A DNA stretch of 29,263 nt, from the NCBI GenBank assembly GCA_022564385.1, contig JADFLN010000005.1, positions 1 to 29,263 of the forward strand. Reading direction: 5' to 3'. The translations under genes were made by a program, and so were the position numbers. Positions 6,213 through 15,205 of the stretch are shown piece after piece. Source of the DNA: Nitrososphaerota archaeon. Lineage in GTDB: Archaea; Thermoproteota; Nitrososphaeria; Nitrososphaerales; Nitrosopumilaceae. Position 1 is the stretch's first letter, and every line of letters begins with the position of its first letter. Under the pieces are notes generated by a model. The model was not told where the DNA came from and made no database searches. It saw only the letters and a program-made list of their open reading frames with translations.

Positions 6213-7996
6213 TGCTTGTAATAGTAATTTCCAGATGCTTTCTGATCTTTATCCAATCTACTTTCTAGTTTGTTTACCCTAGGTCTGAGGCTTTTTTCAT
6301 CTCTTCTAAAGGTCATATCCAGTGATTTAAGAAATCGATTCATAGCATCAGCTTTTGGCATTGGAGATGTAGCTTTACCAATTACTCCTGATTCTCCTTC
6401 GAAGATTATCATTGTATCTGAAATCAGATCCATTAACTGCAAATCATGATCAATTACTATTGCTGATTTTCCAAAAGAACGAACAAATTTTTGTAAAAAT
6501 TTTGCTACTACAATCCTGTCTTCTACATCTAAAAACGCTGATGGCTCATCTAATGCATATAGATCTACTTTTTGTAGTAAGCACGACACAATTGCCACTT
6601 TTTGTAATTCTCCTCCAGAAAGATTTTTGATGGATTTATTGTATAGTTTTTTAATTTTTAATGGTTCAAGTATTTGTTCTTCTTCAAGACTTCCTTCAAT
6701 TGGATTGTCATTTGCTTTGTCTAATAATGCAATAACTTCAACATCAATATCATTTTGAAGATATTGTGGTTTGTATGCTATCTTTATTTTCTTACTAATA
6801 CTTCCAGAATCTGGTTTTTCAACTCCTGCAATCATCTTCATCATAGTAGTCTTTCCAAGAGCGTTTGCACCCATTATGCCTAGAACTTCACCTTTTCTCA
6901 CTCGACCAGGCTCAATTGTTACTGAAAATGAAGAATATTTTTTCTCAAGTTTTGGGTAAATTACAATGTCACTTCCTTCTTGAAATATGTCTGTAGTTGA
7001 GGAAGATACATCAAAAGAAAATTTCTTGTCTCTAAATCTAACATTTTCTGCTGGTAAATATCCATCAAGAAAAACATTGATTCCTACTTTTGTAGATAGA
7101 ACACTTGAAACAATTCCGTATGCTGCAGGTTCACCGTATAATACTTCAACAAAGTCACTGAGAAAATCTAATAATGTAAGATCATGTTCAACTACCATGA
7201 CACTTTTTCCAATTCTTGCTAAATTCTGTATTACTCTTGCAACTCCAATTCTTTGAAAGACATCATTGTATGATGACGGTTCATCAAAAAAGTAAAATTC
7301 TGTATCTTTTGATGCAGCTACTGCTACTGCTATTCTTTGTAGTTCACCTCCACTAAGTTCCTTTAAACTCTGTTCCATAGAATTTTCTAATCCCAATTCT
7401 TTGATTAGCTTTCTAGACACACCTCTCTCATCATATTTCTCAAGAAGTTCTTTTCCTGTTCCATCAAATGCTTCTGCAATATGAGAAACTTGTTGTGGTT
7501 TTATTGATACACGAATTTGTTTTTGTTCAATTTTTTCAAAATGTTGTTTAAGTTCAGTTCCACTGTAATATTTTAAAATTTCGTTCCATTCAGGTGGGTT
7601 TTCATATCTTCCAAGATTTGGTTTTATGTTTCCTGATAGAATATTTACTACAGTACTTTTCCCCATTCCATTTCTTCCTAACAATCCAACGACTTGTCCT
7701 TTCTTTGGAGTTGGTAATCTGAATAGCCGAAATGAATTTGGACCATATTGATGAATTTTGTCTGTAGCTAACTCGCTTGCAAGATTTACAATAGTTATTG
7801 CATCAAATGGACATACTTTGACACATATTCCACATCCATTACAAAGGTCTTCATCTATCTGAGCTTTTTTTGATTCTTCATTTAGAACAATACAATCTGC
7901 ACCTGATTTATTGACTGGGCAGTATTTTATACACTCTAAACCACATTTTTTTGGCTGACATAACTCCTTGTCTAAAACCGCAACTCTGTGTGTCAT
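6209..7996 (-). CDS. ABCE1/Rli1 ribosome-recycling ATPase
   Basis: Twin-ATPase Fe-S protein that splits ribosomes after termination and helps initiation. 595 residues: two ferredoxin-like 4Fe-4S clusters (Cys13, 18, 22, 26, 35 and Cys52, 55, 58, 62); NBD1 with Walker A GRNGMGKST (107-115), signature LSGGELQ (214-220) and Walker B FFDEPSS; NBD2 with Walker A GANALGKTT (376-384), LSGGELQKVA and LYALDEPSAFLD. All catalytic motifs are intact. The ATG at 7996 lies about 29 bases from a strong TATA box, so the message probably has almost no leader. It heads a two-gene operon with the Trm5-like gene. Confidence 0.97.
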   Translation of the reverse strand: MTHRVAVLDKELCQPKKCGLECIKYCPVNKSGADCIVLNEESKKAQIDEDLCNGCGICVKVCPFDAITIVNLASELATDKIHQYGPNSFRLFRLPTPKKGQVVGLLGRNGMGKSTVVNILSGNIKPNLGRYENPPEWNEILKYYSGTELKQHFEKIEQKQIRVSIKPQQVSHIAEAFDGTGKELLEKYDERGVSRKLIKELGLENSMEQSLKELSGGELQRIAVAVAASKDTEFYFFDEPSSYNDVFQRIGVARVIQNLARIGKSVMVVEHDLTLLDFLSDFVEVLYGEPAAYGIVSSVLSTKVGINVFLDGYLPAENVRFRDKKFSFDVSSSTTDIFQEGSDIVIYPKLEKKYSSFSVTIEPGRVRKGEVLGIMGANALGKTTMMKMIAGVEKPDSGSISKKIKIAYKPQYLQNDIDVEVIALLDKANDNPIEGSLEEEQILEPLKIKKLYNKSIKNLSGGELQKVAIVSCLLQKVDLYALDEPSAFLDVEDRIVVAKFLQKFVRSFGKSAIVIDHDLQLMDLISDTMIIFEGESGVIGKATSPMPKADAMNRFLKSLDMTFRRDEKSLRPRVNKLESRLDKDQKASGNYYYKH

Positions 7997-8020
7997 ATTC
8001 GTAACTCGGTATTTTCTTTG

Positions 8021-8030
8021 CTTTATACCT
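8021..8030 (-). promoter_or_regulatory. TATA box of the ABCE1 gene
   Basis: On the minus strand AGGTATAAAG, the best TATA match in the window, is centred about 29 bases before the ATG at 7996. It implies a leaderless or very short-leader transcript. Confidence 0.55.
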
Positions 8031-8093
8031 ATTTTGAGGATATTTGAAATCTTGCGTTACGTTAATAGATGAGAATTTGACATCATTTTTTAA

Positions 8094-8206
8094 GCCGGCC
8101 ATAGCGTTAGGGTGCGACCCAATCCCATTCCGAACTTGGAAGTCAAACCTGACGTCGCTGTTGTGCTACTAAGATGCGAGAGCCCTTGGGAAGCAACAGT
8201 GCTGGC
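8094..8206 (+). rRNA. rrf: 5S ribosomal RNA
   Basis: The ends pair as GCCGGC (8094-8099) with GCTGGC (8201-8206). The highly conserved loop region CCCATTCCGAAC (8131-8142) and the helix IV/loop E area with GATGCGAGAGC and TGGGAAGC are present. Length about 113 bases; the exact ends could differ by one or two. It is not linked to 16S/23S genes here, as in many archaea with dispersed 5S genes. A T-rich stretch follows the 3' end. Confidence 0.93.
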
Positions 8207-8264
8207 ATTTTCTAATTATCAATAAATCTTTTAATATTCAATTAATTAGTTGATTGTGATTTTA

Positions 8265-8393
8265 ATGTCAAATTGTACTGTATGTGGCGAATCATTTTCA
8301 GATGATATTAGATTTTTAAATCATATGATGGAAAAACATGGTTTTAGAAATCCGAATGTTGAAAAACCTGATAGAAATAGTAGAGGTTACTAG
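8265..8393 (+). CDS. 42-residue C2H2 zinc-finger protein
   Basis: A very short gene: MSNCTVCGESFSDD at the start, then a helix ending HMMEKHGF. This makes a complete C-x2-C-x12-H-x4-H zinc finger (Cys4, Cys7, His20, His25) followed by a short basic/polar tail ending SRGY. Such single-finger mini-proteins are common in archaea and may bind nucleic acid or protein; the partner is unknown. It follows the 5S gene by 58 bases and ends 2 bases before the stop of the convergent aminopeptidase gene. No Shine-Dalgarno is obvious. Confidence 0.75.
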   Translation: MSNCTVCGESFSDDIRFLNHMMEKHGFRNPNVEKPDRNSRGY

Positions 8394-8395
8394 TT

Positions 8396-9868
8396 TTACA
8401 AATTTTGTAAATAATCTAAAATTAATCTTACACCAAAACCCGTAGCGCCTTTTGGATTATATGATTTTTCTTTCGTGGCTATTTGTGTCCATGCAACTCC
8501 TGCAATATCAATATGAATCCATGGTGTATCTTCAATTGCATTTTTCAAAAATGCTGCCGCAGTAATAGTTCCTGCAGCTTTTCCCATGCCAATATTTTTC
8601 ATATCTGCAACTTCTGATTTTATCATATCCATATAATCTAGATTTAATGGAAGCTCCCAAACTTGTTCCGTTGTTCTTTTAGAAGATTCATTGATCTTCT
8701 TTGTTAGTTCTTCATTGTTTGATATCATTCCTGCTATATTGGTACCTAATGCAATGATACATGCTCCAGTTAGAGTTGCAAAATCAATAATTGCTTTTGG
8801 TGAATAGTGTTTTTCTCCATATGATAGTGCATCAGCTAAAATCAACCTGCCCTCTGCATCTGTATTAAGAATCTCTGCAGTTTTTCCACTATACAACTTT
8901 ATGATGTCTCCAGGTCTATATGATTCTCCACTAGGCATATTTTCAACTGATGGAATAATTCCAACAACATTAATTGGTAGTTTTAATTCTGAAACTGCTT
9001 TCATTATTCCAAGTACTGTACAACCACCACATTTGTCAAACTTCATTTCATTCATTCTTTCTCCTGGCTTTAATGAAATTCCTCCTGTGTCAAATGTAAC
9101 TGCTTTACCAACGAGAACAATTGGTTTTTTATTTTTTGGTCCACGATTATGTTCTAAAACAATTAGCTTAGGTTCATTTTTACTTCCTTGTCCTACTGCT
9201 GTAATTCCACCAAAACCTCTCTTTTTTAATTCAGATTTAGAAATTATATTGCATTTCATCTTGTTTTTTTTGGAAATTGTTTTTGCAAAATTCACTAATG
9301 TATTTGGAGTGCATTCATTTGGAGGTAAATTAGCAATACTTTTTGTGAATATTGCACCATCTGCAACAATTACAGCTGTTTTGATTGTTTGTGATACTTT
9401 GTTTGATTTAGAAACTATGATTGTCAGATTTGGTGAATTATTTACTTTCTCTGTCTGGAATTCATCAAATTTGTAAAGAGACATCTTTGAACCTTCTACA
9501 ATTTGAGAAACTGATGAAATTTGATCAGTTACAAAACTTGGAGGTACGATTATTGAAAATTCTTTTAGTTTTAACTCTCTTGCTTTTTGAGCAATTTTCC
9601 CCGAAACCAATCTGATAGTATCTTTTGTTAAATTTTCTTTTTTTCCTATTCCTGCCAGTAAAATTCTTTGAGCAGATTTTTTTCCAGGTACTGGAATAAT
9701 GTTTAATTTTCCTAATTTTCCTTCCATATCTTTTAAAGATTGATTTATTGCTAAGGATATTTTAGCATCAAATTTTTCTAATCCTAAAACTTTGTTTGAA
9801 TTTTCTAAAACAAAACCACAAAGAAGTTCTGTCTTGTTTTTTGTAGAACTTTCAGTTTTTATCTTCAT
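8396..9868 (-). CDS. pepA: Leucyl aminopeptidase (M17)
   Basis: Two-metal cytosolic aminopeptidase of the M17 family, normally a hexamer. It has 490 residues with a typical M17 layout: a variable N-domain (1-170), then VGKAVTFDTGGISLKPG (metal-binding Lys and Asp), the active-site loop around MKFDKCGGC, signature NTDAEGRL (about 338-345) with the catalytic Arg, and the conserved TGACIIALG. All expected catalytic residues are visible. Its likely job is peptide turnover. The DCC1-type gene lies 33 bases upstream on the same strand and may share the transcript. Confidence 0.95.
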   Translation of the reverse strand: MKIKTESSTKNKTELLCGFVLENSNKVLGLEKFDAKISLAINQSLKDMEGKLGKLNIIPVPGKKSAQRILLAGIGKKENLTKDTIRLVSGKIAQKARELKLKEFSIIVPPSFVTDQISSVSQIVEGSKMSLYKFDEFQTEKVNNSPNLTIIVSKSNKVSQTIKTAVIVADGAIFTKSIANLPPNECTPNTLVNFAKTISKKNKMKCNIISKSELKKRGFGGITAVGQGSKNEPKLIVLEHNRGPKNKKPIVLVGKAVTFDTGGISLKPGERMNEMKFDKCGGCTVLGIMKAVSELKLPINVVGIIPSVENMPSGESYRPGDIIKLYSGKTAEILNTDAEGRLILADALSYGEKHYSPKAIIDFATLTGACIIALGTNIAGMISNNEELTKKINESSKRTTEQVWELPLNLDYMDMIKSEVADMKNIGMGKAAGTITAAAFLKNAIEDTPWIHIDIAGVAWTQIATKEKSYNPKGATGFGVRLILDYLQNL

Positions 9869-9901
9869 TATCTGTGTTTAAGTTTTGAAGTATTATTTAG
9901 T

Positions 9902-10282
9902 TTACTGGAGATCTATTTTTTTACTATTTGTGAGCAGACTTGATGATCTCAAAAAAACTGCTTTAACAGTTTTGCAGTCTTGTTGACAATTTTCATCAAC
10001 TTTCATAGTTGATAATTTTTCTTTTTTTTCAGAAAAAATTGATTTTACTAATGGAAGTAATGCTGCTCGTCCACCATATGCTCTTTTTTTGTCAATAAAC
10101 CAAAACATGTCTAAAGCAGATTCATCTAGAATTTCATTTCTTATCTTTATTCCAAAATTTGAATAGTGTCCTACCATTGTAATTTTACCTCTGGCAAAAA
10201 AATCAACAAATTTAGCAAATTTCACACACAAGTAACATTGATTATCATAAACTATAATTGGAACATTCTCTTTTATTTCCAT
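9902..10282 (-). CDS. DCC1-type thiol-disulfide oxidoreductase (DUF393)
   Basis: 126 residues beginning with a strand and the family's signature YDNQCYLCVKF, a C-x2-C pair at Cys16/Cys19, followed by a helix and FWFIDKKRAYGGRAALLPLV, which matches the DUF393 pattern 'G..A'. The usual DGxCxxC motif here has Asn instead of Gly. The redox partner is unknown. The C-terminal 40 residues, with CQQDC (possible second cysteine pair), are less conserved. Confidence 0.75.
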   Translation of the reverse strand: MEIKENVPIIVYDNQCYLCVKFAKFVDFFARGKITMVGHYSNFGIKIRNEILDESALDMFWFIDKKRAYGGRAALLPLVKSIFSEKKEKLSTMKVDENCQQDCKTVKAVFLRSSSLLTNSKKIDLQ

Positions 10283-10325
10283 AATATTGTATTGTAACGC
10301 TCAAATTAAAATTTTACAGAAATAG

Positions 10326-10338
10326 ATTTTTATTAAAT
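10326..10338 (+). promoter_or_regulatory. Likely TATA box of the pentose phosphate operon
   Basis: ATTTTTATTAAAT is centred about 26 bases before the ATG at 10358, which has no Shine-Dalgarno. This fits a leaderless transcript for the first gene, while the downstream genes rely on overlapping starts. Confidence 0.45.
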
Positions 10339-10357
10339 TTACTAAGATAATGATAAG

Positions 10358-12025
10358 ATGAATCTTAATTATTATCAAATTAAGAAAAATATTCGTAGAG
10401 CCCGTAAGCTAGTGATTATGGCAACCAATATTGCTGGTTCGGGGCATCCTGGGGGCTCTTTCTCTATGGCAGAAATTTTAGGTTGCTTATTTTACAAATA
10501 TCTGAAATTTGATCCTAATAACCCTCAGTGGGAAGATAGAGATCGTTTAGTTTTATCTAAAGGTCATGCTGCTCCTGGGTTGTTTTCAAATATGGCAGTT
10601 GCAGGATATTTTCCAGAATCTGAGCTTGAAACTCTCAGAAAATTTGGTAGTAAATTACAGGGACATCCTGACCTAAAATGCCCTGGTGTGGAATTCTGTG
10701 GTGGATCTTTAGGCACAGGATTATCTTATTCTGTTGGCGTTGCACTTGCTGCAAAAATTAATTCTAAAGATTATCATGTTTATACTATTATTGGAGATGG
10801 GGAGTCAGACGAGGGTCAAATTTGGGAAGCTGCTATGACGGCTGCAAAATATAAGCTTGACAATATTACTGCTTTTCTTGATAGAAACTTCATTCAACAA
10901 GATTCCTATACTGAACAAATAATGCCACTAGATGAAAAATTAGAAGGTGATGATCTTTCAGAAATGTGGAAAGATGCATCCCGTTGGAAAACTGGTGACA
11001 AGTGGAGATCCTTTGGTTGGAATGTCATTGAAATTGATGGACATAGAATTGAACAAATTGATGCTGCCATTGCAAAAGCAAATACAACAAAAGGAATACC
11101 TACTATGATAATATCGAGAACAATTAAGGGGAAATCCGTAGAACATATGGAAGATAATCCCCTATGGCATGGAAAAGCTCCTGACTCTGATATCGTTCCT
11201 ATAATTAATTTTGAATTGGATTCACAATTCATGATTGCTCCGTCTATCATTGCGGGTGATATGACAAATCTAGAAAATGAAATTAAAAAATGTGTTTCTG
11301 GCAGAGCTGATTATATTCATCTTGATGTGATGGATGGTCAATTTGTTCCAAACAAAACTTTTGATCATACCAAAATCAAAGAACTAAGACCTCTTACCAT
11401 AATTCCATTTGATTCACACTTGATGATAAATGAACCTGTAAAACATGTAACCAATTACATTGATGCCGGTAGCGATATCATTACAGTTCATGCTGAAGTA
11501 ACTGATGAATCTAGTTTTGGAGAAATTCATGATTTACTAAAACAAAATCAAGTTGGTGTTGGTTTTGCAATAAACCCTGATACTGAATTACCAGACTGGT
11601 TTTACAAATTCTTACCTTCACTTGATCAGTTAATTGTAATGTCTGTGGTCCCTGGAAAATCTGGTCAAAAATTCATTGAAGAAACACATGCAAAGATGAC
11701 TAGGTTAAATTCTATTTTAAAAAAACACAATTTTTCAGGTTATCTTGAAGCTGATGGGGGAGTAAATCTTGAAAATATTGGCTCAATTTTTGCAGATGGT
11801 GCTCGTGTCTTTGTTGGAGGTGGTGCTATAGTTGGACAGCAAGATGTGCGAGTAGCAATTAGAGACTTTAGAAATGAGGTTTTAAAATCTAGAAGAAGTA
11901 TTTTACTTGATAAAGCTAACGAGTTAGGTGGAGTAGATTTAGTAAACAAATGGATTAATTTACATATTATAGGAGAAAAACACGAACAAATTAAAAAAAT
12001 TGCACAGGAGGCAGGATACATTTGA
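10358..12025 (+). CDS. Fusion: transketolase N-terminal subunit + ribulose-phosphate 3-epimerase
   Basis: 555 residues in three parts. Residues 1-280 are the TPP-binding half of transketolase: GSGHPGGSFS (27-36), SKGHAAPGL, and the TPP motif GDGES...N (146-177), with an extra segment of about 20 residues near 180-210. Residues 290-508 are a complete ribulose-5-phosphate 3-epimerase: APSIIAGDM, HLDVMDGQFVP, SHLM, VVPGKSGQKF, EADGGVN and VGGGA, with metal/catalytic His321, Asp323, His354 and Asp466 at the normal spacing. Residues 510-555 are a helical tail I do not recognise. Both enzymes act on adjacent pentose phosphate steps, so the fusion makes metabolic sense. The transketolase C-half is the next gene, overlapping by TTGA. 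An internal Met292 (base 11231) could in principle start a free epimerase. Confidence 0.92.
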   Translation: MNLNYYQIKKNIRRARKLVIMATNIAGSGHPGGSFSMAEILGCLFYKYLKFDPNNPQWEDRDRLVLSKGHAAPGLFSNMAVAGYFPESELETLRKFGSKLQGHPDLKCPGVEFCGGSLGTGLSYSVGVALAAKINSKDYHVYTIIGDGESDEGQIWEAAMTAAKYKLDNITAFLDRNFIQQDSYTEQIMPLDEKLEGDDLSEMWKDASRWKTGDKWRSFGWNVIEIDGHRIEQIDAAIAKANTTKGIPTMIISRTIKGKSVEHMEDNPLWHGKAPDSDIVPIINFELDSQFMIAPSIIAGDMTNLENEIKKCVSGRADYIHLDVMDGQFVPNKTFDHTKIKELRPLTIIPFDSHLMINEPVKHVTNYIDAGSDIITVHAEVTDESSFGEIHDLLKQNQVGVGFAINPDTELPDWFYKFLPSLDQLIVMSVVPGKSGQKFIEETHAKMTRLNSILKKHNFSGYLEADGGVNLENIGSIFADGARVFVGGGAIVGQQDVRVAIRDFRNEVLKSRRSILLDKANELGGVDLVNKWINLHIIGEKHEQIKKIAQEAGYI

Positions 12026-12996
12026 ATGAGCTAGTAATGACTGATATGCGTTTAGAATATTCAAAAACTTTGATTCAAGTTGGAAAAGAGAATCCAAATG
12101 TTGTAGTTTTAGGTGCTGATACAACTGATTCATTAAAGACCTCTAGCTTTGGAAAAGAATTTCCTGATAGATTCTTCAATGTGGGTATTGCTGAAGCAAA
12201 TCTTGTTACAGTTTCTGCAGGATTAGCAGCATCTGGAAAAATTTCTTTTGCTAGTACTTATGCAATATTTTTGCCAGGAAGAGCGGTTGATCAAATTCGA
12301 AATAATATTGCATATCCTTCACCACTAGGCAAGAAAGGCCTTAATGTGAAATTAGTTGTCTCTCATGGAGGTTTAACTGTTGGACCTGATGGAGGTTCAC
12401 ATCAACAACTTGAGGATATAGCAATAATGAGAGTTATTCCTAATTTCAGAGTTTTTATTCCGGCTGATACAATTTCAGTTTCTAAATTAACTCATTTAAT
12501 GGCCAATGAATATGGTCCATTTTATATGAGAATGACAAGATCAAAAACTACAATAGTCCATTCAGAATCTCAGGATTTTCAAATTGGAAAGGGCATTACT
12601 CTGAGAGATGGCTCTGATTGTACCATTGCAGCATGTGGAATTACTGTTAGAATGGCTTTAGAGGCAGCTGAATTATTACAACAAGAAGAAATTTCCTGTA
12701 GAGTTTTGGATATGTTTTCAATAAAGCCAATTGACAATGAAATTTTGGAAAAAGCAGCAAGAGAAACAGGTTGTATAGTTACTACTGAAGAGCACAATAT
12801 TTTTGGTGGAATGGGTTCTGCTGTTACAGAATCTGTTTCTGAATCATATCCTGTACCAATAAAGAGAATTGGATCTCAAGATATGTTTGGAGAATCTGCT
12901 AGAGATGAAGAAGTTCCTTTACTTTTGGAAAAGCATGGAATAACATCTTTTAATATGGTAAAACAAGTCAAAGAAATTAGGAATAAAAAGTTATGA
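12022..12996 (+). CDS. Transketolase C-terminal subunit
   Basis: Pyrimidine-binding and C-terminal domains of a split transketolase, 324 residues; it completes the active site with the N-half encoded immediately upstream. Motifs: GADTTDSLKT near the start, NVGIAEANLVTVSAGLAASG (about 52-71) with the TPP-activating Glu, HGGLTVGPDGGSHQ, and EEHNIFGGMGSAV. The chosen start is TTG at 12022, overlapping the upstream stop as TTGA and preceded by AGGAGG (12006-12011). The ATG at 12037 is an alternative. It overlaps transaldolase by ATGA. It could also be read as a DXS-like protein, but the size and pairing favour transketolase. Confidence 0.93.
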   Translation: MNELVMTDMRLEYSKTLIQVGKENPNVVVLGADTTDSLKTSSFGKEFPDRFFNVGIAEANLVTVSAGLAASGKISFASTYAIFLPGRAVDQIRNNIAYPSPLGKKGLNVKLVVSHGGLTVGPDGGSHQQLEDIAIMRVIPNFRVFIPADTISVSKLTHLMANEYGPFYMRMTRSKTTIVHSESQDFQIGKGITLRDGSDCTIAACGITVRMALEAAELLQQEEISCRVLDMFSIKPIDNEILEKAARETGCIVTTEEHNIFGGMGSAVTESVSESYPVPIKRIGSQDMFGESARDEEVPLLLEKHGITSFNMVKQVKEIRNKKL

Positions 12997-13658
12997 AAAT
13001 TTTTCTTGACACTGCTGATCTAGAGTCTATTAAAAAATTTAATGATATGGGATTACTAGATGGAATTACAACTAATCCTTCTTTATTGTATAAGGAAGGA
13101 GGCAATCCAAAAGATGCAATGAAAGAGATTACAGAAATTATCAAAGGTGATGTGAGTCTCGAAGTTGTAAGTACTGAATATTCTGGAATGATGGAAGAAG
13201 GTAAACGTCTTCGTGAATATGGGAGTAATGTTGTAGTTAAAGTTCCCATGACTCCTGATGGTTTGAAAGCATGCAAATCACTTTCATCAGAAGGAATCCC
13301 TGTCAATGTTACGTTGATATTTTCTCCAAACCAGGCTTTGCTTGCTGCAAAATCTGGTGCAAAATATGTTAGTCCATTTATTGGAAGGCTTGATGATATT
13401 GGTCAAGATGGAATGCATCTAATTAAAGAAATCAAAGAAATATTTTCTAATTATGATTTTGGAACTCAGATACTTGTTGCAAGTATTCGCCATCCAATCC
13501 ATGTAATTGATGCTGCAAAAATTGGAGCAGATGTAGTAACTTTACCTCCTGCAGTTTTGGATAAAATGATGAAACATCCATTGACAAAAATTGGCTTAGA
13601 AAACTTTCTTGCAGATTGGGAAAAGCTTAAAGCTGAAAATCCTGATATCAAAATATAG
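12993..13658 (+). CDS. tal: Transaldolase (short, TalC/FSA-type)
   Basis: Schiff-base aldolase moving a dihydroxyacetone unit between sugar phosphates. It has 221 residues, the length of the short transaldolase class. MKIFLDTADL starts the barrel, GITTNPSLL (24-32), catalytic Lys83 in VVVKVPMT, NVTLIFSPNQALLAAKSGA, VSPFIGRLDDIG. It starts inside the transketolase stop (ATGA), so it is translationally coupled. It completes the operon for non-oxidative pentose interconversion, the likely source of ribose and erythrose phosphates. Confidence 0.94.
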   Translation: MKIFLDTADLESIKKFNDMGLLDGITTNPSLLYKEGGNPKDAMKEITEIIKGDVSLEVVSTEYSGMMEEGKRLREYGSNVVVKVPMTPDGLKACKSLSSEGIPVNVTLIFSPNQALLAAKSGAKYVSPFIGRLDDIGQDGMHLIKEIKEIFSNYDFGTQILVASIRHPIHVIDAAKIGADVVTLPPAVLDKMMKHPLTKIGLENFLADWEKLKAENPDIKI

Positions 13659-13733
13659 CAAAATCAAATCTAGCAAATAATTAACAAGAAAAAATATTAA
13701 AAATGAAAAATTAGGTTATTTCACGAGTTCTAG

Positions 13734-13988
13734 TTACTTCTTTTTTTTACTATCTGTTCCTCTACCTGAAGTTATTGTACCTTTGTATTCTGGTCTGGTT
13801 CTTGGTTCAGGTGTATCACTCAATTTTCTTCTACTGGTTCCTCTACCTGAAGAGACCATTCTATTTCCTGCAGATGCTTTCCTTGCTGCTTGGATTTCTT
13901 TAAACTGGTCACCAGTCCATTTTGAAGCATCACTATCAACCCAAATGAATCCTTTACCTCTTCCAGCTCGTATTCTAATTCTAGCCAT
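13734..13988 (-). CDS. Small basic (S/T)GRGT-repeat protein, copy 1
   Basis: 84 residues, strongly basic. The opening MARIRIRAGRGKGF is followed by WVDSDASKWTGDQFKEIQAA, a compact-looking segment, then a low-complexity tail with SSGRGTSRRKLSDTP (46-60) and TSGRGT plus four lysines at the C-terminus. The paralogue at 15621-15881 shares the same layout. I do not recognise the family. The charge and Gly-Arg motifs suggest nucleic-acid binding (inference); the SGRG motif also resembles eukaryotic histone H4/H2A tail ends, though that may be coincidence. It is convergent with the transaldolase gene and downstream of CorA on the same strand. Confidence 0.75.
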   Translation of the reverse strand: MARIRIRAGRGKGFIWVDSDASKWTGDQFKEIQAARKASAGNRMVSSGRGTSRRKLSDTPEPRTRPEYKGTITSGRGTDSKKKK

Positions 13989-14085
13989 AAATAAAGTAAA
14001 ATTATCTTGTATTTATCTAGAATGCATAATTCAAGATTAAAATAATTATAGTAAAATTTATGCTACACTCTAGAATGTTCTTGTT

Positions 14086-15108
14086 TTAGCTATTAATCCA
14101 GCCTAGCTTTTTGAAATATGTAAACATCAGGATCGCAGGAATTGCAGATGCAATAATAATAATTATGAACGCTGTAAAAGGACCTAAAATCATTAAATTG
14201 TCCCCATTCCCTCCTGGTAAATTAACATTCATTCCATAAAATGTTCCAATTACTGTTGATGGAATTGCCAACGTGAAAATAATAGTTAGTATAGCAAGTA
14301 CTTTGTTTGTTTTTTCAGTACTTAACACAAAGTCTGTATCTTTGTAAATTTCCATAGTTTCTCTTGATTCTTCTAATGTTTCAATTACTTTGTCTATATG
14401 GTCAATAATGTCATCAAAAAATAATGAAAGTTCTTCATCCTCACTTTCAGAAAATCTTTTAATGTTTTTTGCAATTTCTAATACAAATTTCTTTAACGGA
14501 TTCACAATTCTTCTTAATCTGTTAATTTCTCTTCTGAGCAGAGCAATACTTCTTGCTACTGGTTTTGTTTCATCAAAAACTCTATCTTCTATTTCATCTA
14601 AATTTGCAATTATTTTTCTAGAAGTATGTAAAAGATCATCTACTAACACATCTATAATTTCATGAAGCAATATTCCTGATGATTTTCCTAATAGTCTGTA
14701 TTTTCTTTGTTGATCTGAATCTGTTTTACATATTTCTATCAATTCAATTAGTGGTTTAAGATCTCCTTGATGAATTGTGACTAAGAAATCCTTTCCAAGA
14801 AATATTGACAACTGACTATTTTTTGGCATTCCTACTTTTTGTGATAATGGTGGAAAATGTAAAATTACAAAGAAATGATCATCATAGCTATCTAGTTTTG
14901 GAAGTTCAAATTTGGTCATACAGTCTTCAATATTTAGTGTATTGAAATTATATTTTTTAGCTAATTTTTCAACATCATTTCTATCTGGATTTTGTAAATT
15001 AATCCATACAAATTTTTCTGCGTGTATGGTCTCCATTTTACTTTCGATAGGAATTTCTATGGGTTTTCTACTTGAACGTAATCTATTGGTGATGAATCCT
15101 TTCCTCAA
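14086..15108 (-). CDS. corA: CorA-family Mg2+/divalent metal channel
   Basis: 340 residues: a soluble cytoplasmic domain (1-280) rich in helices, a long helix carrying LRREINRLRRIVNPLK, then two C-terminal membrane helices. The first ends in the pore signature YGMN, and the loop NLPGG follows. Forms a pentameric channel for Mg2+ (possibly Co2+/Ni2+) in this family. There is an acidic stretch SESEDEELSLFFDD near 220. The basic C-terminus after the last helix (YFKKLGWINS) is typical. It stands between the two SGRG-protein genes. The start is the first ATG in frame. Confidence 0.92.
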   Translation of the reverse strand: MRKGFITNRLRSSRKPIEIPIESKMETIHAEKFVWINLQNPDRNDVEKLAKKYNFNTLNIEDCMTKFELPKLDSYDDHFFVILHFPPLSQKVGMPKNSQLSIFLGKDFLVTIHQGDLKPLIELIEICKTDSDQQRKYRLLGKSSGILLHEIIDVLVDDLLHTSRKIIANLDEIEDRVFDETKPVARSIALLRREINRLRRIVNPLKKFVLEIAKNIKRFSESEDEELSLFFDDIIDHIDKVIETLEESRETMEIYKDTDFVLSTEKTNKVLAILTIIFTLAIPSTVIGTFYGMNVNLPGGNGDNLMILGPFTAFIIIIIASAIPAILMFTYFKKLGWINS

Positions 15109-15205
15109 GTTGAAAAATACCCTTACACAACAAATTTAAAGCGATCGTTATTAATTTGTGTAAAAATTATAGTTGTAAAATTAAAAAACATTTTTGAACT
15201 TGTGA

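Noticed and set aside
8901..9476. 191-residue frame on + inside pepA
   Set aside because: Antisense shadow of the M17 catalytic region; no family signal and composition of a reverse frame.
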